Assembly: GCA_016302965.1 (NCBI GenBank)
Contig: JAEDMP010000075.1
Location: 1 to 11,608 of the forward strand
DNA: 11,608 nt
Origin: Bacteroidaceae bacterium
Lineage (GTDB): Bacteria; Bacteroidota; Bacteroidia; Bacteroidales; Bacteroidaceae
Direction: 5' to 3'
Part shown: one piece after another, positions 7,132-11,608 of the stretch
Layout of the letters: the number at the start of each line of letters is the position of its first letter
How positions within the stretch are numbered: the first letter of the stretch is position 1
Program-made: the position numbers and the translations under genes
The notes under the pieces: model-generated
Databases searched by the model: none
The model's input: only the letters and a program-made list of their open reading frames with translations
What the model was told of the DNA's origin: nothing

Positions 7132-7149
7132 CTGGGGGAGCGCCTCCAG
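7132..7149 (+). terminator. GC-rich stem-loop just after the lipoprotein gene; possible terminator
   Basis: CTGGGGG (7132-7138) pairs with CCTCCAG (7143-7149) around the tetraloop AGCG. This gives seven pairs, one of them a G-T wobble, beginning one base after the TAG stop at 7128-7130. No T-tract follows, so termination is uncertain; it may instead cap or protect the 3' end of the lipoprotein mRNA. It lies in the 60-nt gap before the TPR gene, where no TAnnTTTG promoter box is visible. Confidence 0.35.
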
Positions 7150-7190
7150 AGACATTACCCCACACCAAGAATCTTCCTAATTTCCCGTTT

Positions 7191-9536
7191 ATGTCAAAAA
7201 ATGCCTTTTATGACCGATATGAGCAAATCCGGAATGTGATGACTTATCAAGACTTCTGTCTTGGCAGTATCATTGAGCATTTGCGTTCCCTTTGTCTGAC
7301 CTATCCTGAATTGCACATGGATGAAGAGGTCAGAACATTAGAGGAAGACTATCAGCGTGTAGTCGATTATTGGATGAGCGGCTATTCAGACCCTTGCTTG
7401 CCCGATCAATTGAAGAGAATTTTTCTTCAAGCCAAGTATATCACCAAGCGTGTCTATACCCTCTATAGGCGACAGCATCAGCCCCATCTCCTCCACATGA
7501 TCGGTCGGTGCCCTGATTCGTTGCAGCAAGCCGATGTAGTTTCACTGCGCCTGCGTCTCGAGAAATATGTGTCGGATTTGGCCTTGCTCCAGTTGTCACC
7601 CAGTCCCCGCAAGTATCAGGAACGGGATCGGATTATCGAAGAGCATCAGAAGTTTCGTGAAGCACTTTTCTGCCGACTTGCCTCTACGCTCTTGTGGACT
7701 TCCGAACAAGCCGACTTGTGGGCTTCAGTCTGCATCTCGCCCACGGTTGATAGCGTAGACCAGCAGCTGATTGTATCGGCGATGATGGTGGCTGGCATTG
7801 AGGAACCCAATGATTCTCTGGTTTCGGCCATGGCCGCCATCTGTGAAAAGAGTGAAGACCCTTATGTGCGCATCCGTGCCCTGGTCGGGTTGGTGCTGAT
7901 GGTAGACGTCAGCGACTTGCCCTTGAAGACCAATGAGGATATCCGCCATTTGCTGACCCGTCCCGACATCCTGCAACTGATAGGGCAGATGCAACGCTTG
8001 CTGGTCTTTTCGCTCACCGTGAGCGAGGAGAAACAGGTGCTGGACGATGAGATTCTGCCTTCGCTGTTGAGGTACCAGAAGATGTCGGGATTCATGAACC
8101 CCGACCGGTCGGAGGATGATCAGTCCCGGTTTGACGACCCAGACTTGGAAGAAGCGTTGATGGGCGATGTGGAACAGGTCTACCGCCGTCTTGCCGACCT
8201 GGACAAGGAGGGGGCCGACATCAACTATGTGATGTTCACCAAGGCCAAGTATTCCCCGTTCTTCCAGTCGCTGAGCAACTATTTCATGCCCTTCGATACG
8301 GATCATCCCTATTTCAAGCGGTATGAGAATTGGAAACAAATGATGCCGATGATTACCACCCTGTTCCAATCCCGACGCTTCTGTGCGCCAGATATGTACA
8401 CCTTTCTCGATATGTTTCTCAACAGCTTCAATCTCATTCCACAGGAGATGCGTAGCCGGCTTGACGAGATGCTGGAGTATCAGATGTCGGGAAAGGTGAC
8501 TGAGCGGAAAGAGACGTCCTCGGATATCCTGCGTAACTATCTGCAGCAGTGTTTCCGTTTCTACAATCACAATAGCTATGCTTCCAGCTTCTGCAATCCC
8601 TATAAGGTGCTTGAAAAATATCCATCGTTCAAACTGGCTGTTCTCCGTCTTATGGGTACCTCGGGATACTCGGAGATTTGCGACCAGTATGAATCCTATG
8701 TGCTGGATGCCGCTTTGCTGCTGTGTAAGCGCAAGTATTATGGAATGGGTATCAACATGTTGGACCATGGGAGTCATGCGGTTCGTACCTACGAAGAGGA
8801 GAGTGGTGATGAGGTGGAAAATTCGTTCTATGAATCTCATTTGAAGAATTTCAGCTGGGAGTATCTCATGGGCTATATGTTCATGAAACAGGCCGAAGGG
8901 AAAAGCAGAGAAACTAAAGACGGACTACTCCTGGAGGCCAGGGAATATGCAACGAACGCGCTCCTGGTGAAGCCTGATTCCATCAAGGTACTGTCACTCT
9001 TGGCCCGCATCGAACGGAAAAGCTGTTGTCTCAAAGAGGCCGCTGCCCATTATAAAACACTGATGGAGCTTTGTCCTGACGAGCCCAAATATGAGTTGGC
9101 TTATGTACATTGCATGGTTGGAGCCAACGAGCTGAAAGGGATGGAACAACTGGTCTACAAGATGGACTATCTCTATCCCGACCGCGAAGAAATCAAGTTG
9201 GATATGGCCTGGATTCTGGCCAGTGCCGGCAAGTTCGACGAGGCTGTCGCTATCTATGCCCGATACCTGCCCGCTGGCGACCATCCATTGCCGTGGGCAT
9301 CCTGCAACAAATGGTTCAGGATGGCATTTGCCTACTGGTGTAACGGTGATAGAAAGACCGCATACGACCTGATGAGTCGCTGTGTGCTCAGTGGCAAGGA
9401 GGAAAGGACCGTTACGGAGCTGTCCGGTATGCTGAACCGCATGGTTCACAACGATTACGGTGATTTCCTGAAACGATACCTGCAGGAGGGTGATATCAAT
9501 TTGATGATGACGCTGCTGTTTGAAGTGATGAATTGA
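7191..9536 (+). CDS. Large helical protein with C-terminal TPR-like repeats, function unknown
   Basis: A 781-aa, probably cytoplasmic protein: there is no signal peptide or membrane segment. It looks almost entirely alpha-helical. Residues 195-240 read like HEAT-type helices, and 310-340 is an acidic helical stretch. A conspicuous aromatic block (KYSPFFQSLSNYFMPFDTDHPYF, 353-375) may be a family signature. The C-terminal third holds TPR-like helix pairs: about 580-626 (AREYATNALLVKPDSIKVL, then KEAAAHYKTLMELCPDEPKY), 633-663 and 667-692 (DMAWILASAGKFDEAVAIYARYL), followed by NGDRKTAYDLMSRCVL at 718-733. TPRs normally bind partner proteins; no catalytic motif is visible. I recognise this only as the kind of long TPR protein common in Bacteroidales. 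ATG 7191 is the first start in frame after the preceding gene. Its 5' half seems less GC-biased than its neighbours by eye. It ends 2 nt before the glycosyltransferase ATG, so the two are likely translationally coupled. Confidence 0.85.
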   Translation: MSKNAFYDRYEQIRNVMTYQDFCLGSIIEHLRSLCLTYPELHMDEEVRTLEEDYQRVVDYWMSGYSDPCLPDQLKRIFLQAKYITKRVYTLYRRQHQPHLLHMIGRCPDSLQQADVVSLRLRLEKYVSDLALLQLSPSPRKYQERDRIIEEHQKFREALFCRLASTLLWTSEQADLWASVCISPTVDSVDQQLIVSAMMVAGIEEPNDSLVSAMAAICEKSEDPYVRIRALVGLVLMVDVSDLPLKTNEDIRHLLTRPDILQLIGQMQRLLVFSLTVSEEKQVLDDEILPSLLRYQKMSGFMNPDRSEDDQSRFDDPDLEEALMGDVEQVYRRLADLDKEGADINYVMFTKAKYSPFFQSLSNYFMPFDTDHPYFKRYENWKQMMPMITTLFQSRRFCAPDMYTFLDMFLNSFNLIPQEMRSRLDEMLEYQMSGKVTERKETSSDILRNYLQQCFRFYNHNSYASSFCNPYKVLEKYPSFKLAVLRLMGTSGYSEICDQYESYVLDAALLLCKRKYYGMGINMLDHGSHAVRTYEEESGDEVENSFYESHLKNFSWEYLMGYMFMKQAEGKSRETKDGLLLEAREYATNALLVKPDSIKVLSLLARIERKSCCLKEAAAHYKTLMELCPDEPKYELAYVHCMVGANELKGMEQLVYKMDYLYPDREEIKLDMAWILASAGKFDEAVAIYARYLPAGDHPLPWASCNKWFRMAFAYWCNGDRKTAYDLMSRCVLSGKEERTVTELSGMLNRMVHNDYGDFLKRYLQEGDINLMMTLLFEVMN

Positions 9537-9538
9537 CG

Positions 9539-10774
9539 ATGAAGATACTCTTTTATGCTGACACGGTATTTGGGGTGGGAGGAGTCCAGCGGGTGCTTGC
9601 CCAAGTAGCCCAGCATCTGTCGCTGCGCCATGAGGTGACCATCCTGACCACAGAACTGTGGGATGCCGAAGACCGCTATGATTATGATGCCACCGATGTG
9701 CGCTTTGAGTCCATTACTTATCCCGACCGCCATGGCTGGGAGTATTTGCGCTGCAAGGCTGTCAGCCTGTGCTACAAGCGGGGGATGATGTATCTTCCTT
9801 TTGCGTCGCACTTTTACAGCCGCAGCTTCTTTCGTCCCTCCTACAAGCGAAGTCTTGTCGAGGCCATCAACAGGGGTGGCTACGATGTGGTGGTGGGTGT
9901 CCATGCTTTCTTCTCGCTCCATCTGGCATCGGTCAGACGGCGGCTGAAGGTGCCGGTGGTCATCGGATGGATGCACAATTCCTTCTCGGCTCTCTTCACC
10001 ATGGACCATCCCTATCTGCCCGACCTCTTCCGCTTCTTCCGGTGGAGGATGCGTGCTTTGGACCATCTTGTGGTACTCACTCATGCTGACGCCCGTCTGT
10101 TTGAGTCGCAGATGGGGCTCGCCTGTCAGGTCATCTATAATCCGCTCACCTTGACGCCTCGGGGATGCGCCTCGCTGGATCATCACCGGTTTGTGGCATT
10201 GGGACGTTTCTCGCCTCGTCACAAAGGGTTCGACCTCCTGCTTCAAGCATTTGAACAGTTTGCACCCAAGCATCCGGAATGGCAACTGCTCCTCGTGGGA
10301 GAGGGAAGCGAAGAGGCGGCCTACCGCGACTTCATCCGCTGTCATCATTTGGAGAAACGCGTCACCATAGCCCCCTTCACCAACAGGGTACAGGAGGTCT
10401 ATGCTTCGGGTTCCTACTATGTGCTCAGTTCACGATGGGAGGGGCTGCCATTGGTGCTCTTCGAAGCCATGGCCCATGGGTTGCCTGTGGTGGCATCGGA
10501 TATCCCCGTGGCTCGCGAACTGATGGAAAGCAAGGAACTCTGCGACTTCTTCCGTTGCGGAGATGCCAACGATTTGGCGCGAGCCCTCTCAACGGCTGCC
10601 CGTCGCACCGACTGGAAGCAACGGTCGGACAGAGCCATCCAGGAATCGCAGCGTTACACCTTGGCCGATATCTGTGGCCAATGGGAGGAACTGTTCCAGC
10701 CGCCATCTGGTCGTGTGTCGATACTCGCACGGATTGCAGGCTGGTTTAGCAAGAAACAAACAACAATAGAATAG
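9539..10774 (+). CDS. Glycosyltransferase family 4 (GT-B fold)
   Basis: A 411-aa enzyme that should transfer a sugar from a nucleotide-activated donor with retention of configuration, probably in capsule, exopolysaccharide or lipopolysaccharide synthesis at the inner face of the cytoplasmic membrane. The N-terminal acceptor domain opens MKILFYADTVFGVGGVQRVL with the glycine-rich GVGGVQRV loop (12-19). The C-terminal donor domain has LGRFSPRHKGFDLLLQAF (221-238, K229) and LLVGEGSE (251-258). The EX7E motif (E301, E309) lies within WEGLPLVLFEAMAHGLPVVAS (300-320). Length suits GT4, and there is no membrane segment. Donor and acceptor cannot be told from sequence. ATG 9539 is preferred; an in-frame TTG at 9533 would overlap the TPR gene's end by four bases and add two residues. 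The start lies 2 nt after the TPR stop, suggesting coupling. No other glycan genes are in view, so this is not an obvious polysaccharide locus. Confidence 0.92.
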   Translation: MKILFYADTVFGVGGVQRVLAQVAQHLSLRHEVTILTTELWDAEDRYDYDATDVRFESITYPDRHGWEYLRCKAVSLCYKRGMMYLPFASHFYSRSFFRPSYKRSLVEAINRGGYDVVVGVHAFFSLHLASVRRRLKVPVVIGWMHNSFSALFTMDHPYLPDLFRFFRWRMRALDHLVVLTHADARLFESQMGLACQVIYNPLTLTPRGCASLDHHRFVALGRFSPRHKGFDLLLQAFEQFAPKHPEWQLLLVGEGSEEAAYRDFIRCHHLEKRVTIAPFTNRVQEVYASGSYYVLSSRWEGLPLVLFEAMAHGLPVVASDIPVARELMESKELCDFFRCGDANDLARALSTAARRTDWKQRSDRAIQESQRYTLADICGQWEELFQPPSGRVSILARIAGWFSKKQTTIE

Positions 10775-10796
10775 AAACAGACAAGAAAAAAAGAAT

Positions 10797-11608
<812 letters not shown>

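Noticed and set aside
7725..8840. A 371-codon minus-strand frame opposite the TPR gene
   Set aside because: No recognisable motif, signal or promoter, and the sense frame is a continuous 781-aa helical protein. Treated as a shadow.

Overview
The window looks like ordinary chromosomal DNA from a Bacteroidales bacterium, most likely Prevotellaceae. Three things suggest this. AT-rich spacers carry the Bacteroidetes promoter signature (TTTG, about 20 nt, TAnnTTTG). Clear Shine-Dalgarno sequences are scarce. The protein set (a long-form QueA, a DUF2027-like plus Smr protein, glutamine-dependent NadE, a ComEC-like membrane protein, an ABC-F ATPase) is typical of the group. The species is inference. 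All recognised genes are on the + strand and look intact, except the last, which is cut by the window edge.

Layout: (1) 1-209 is an AT-rich spacer that appears to hold two back-to-back promoters, one for queA and one firing leftward off the window. (2) 210-4579 holds queA (queuosine tRNA modification), a Smr-domain protein and nadE (NAD+ synthesis), separated by 63 and 89 nt. A perfect 8-bp hairpin overlaps the Smr gene's stop codon. (3) 4590-6167 is a ComEC/Rec2-like membrane channel gene 10 nt after nadE, without the usual C-terminal metallo-beta-lactamase-like domain. (4) 6213-7130 is a lipoprotein resembling ABC-transporter substrate-binding proteins. It has its own -7 box so close to the ATG that the mRNA may be leaderless, and a GC-rich hairpin lies just after its stop. 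(5) 7191-10774 is a pair of nearly abutting genes, a large helical/TPR protein of unknown function and a GT4 glycosyltransferase. (6) From 10797 to the end is the first half of an ABC-F ATPase.

Most of these are housekeeping genes that share direction and probably transcripts rather than one pathway. QueA and the ABC-F protein touch translation, and Smr proteins sometimes act on RNA or ribosomes, but nothing here proves a joint system. I found no mobile element, CRISPR array, RNA gene, toxin-antitoxin pair or defence island. The points most worth a second look are the leaderless promoter, the divergent promoter with an 11-A spacer tract, the domain-reduced ComEC, the orphan binding lipoprotein and the uncharacterised TPR gene coupled to a glycosyltransferase.
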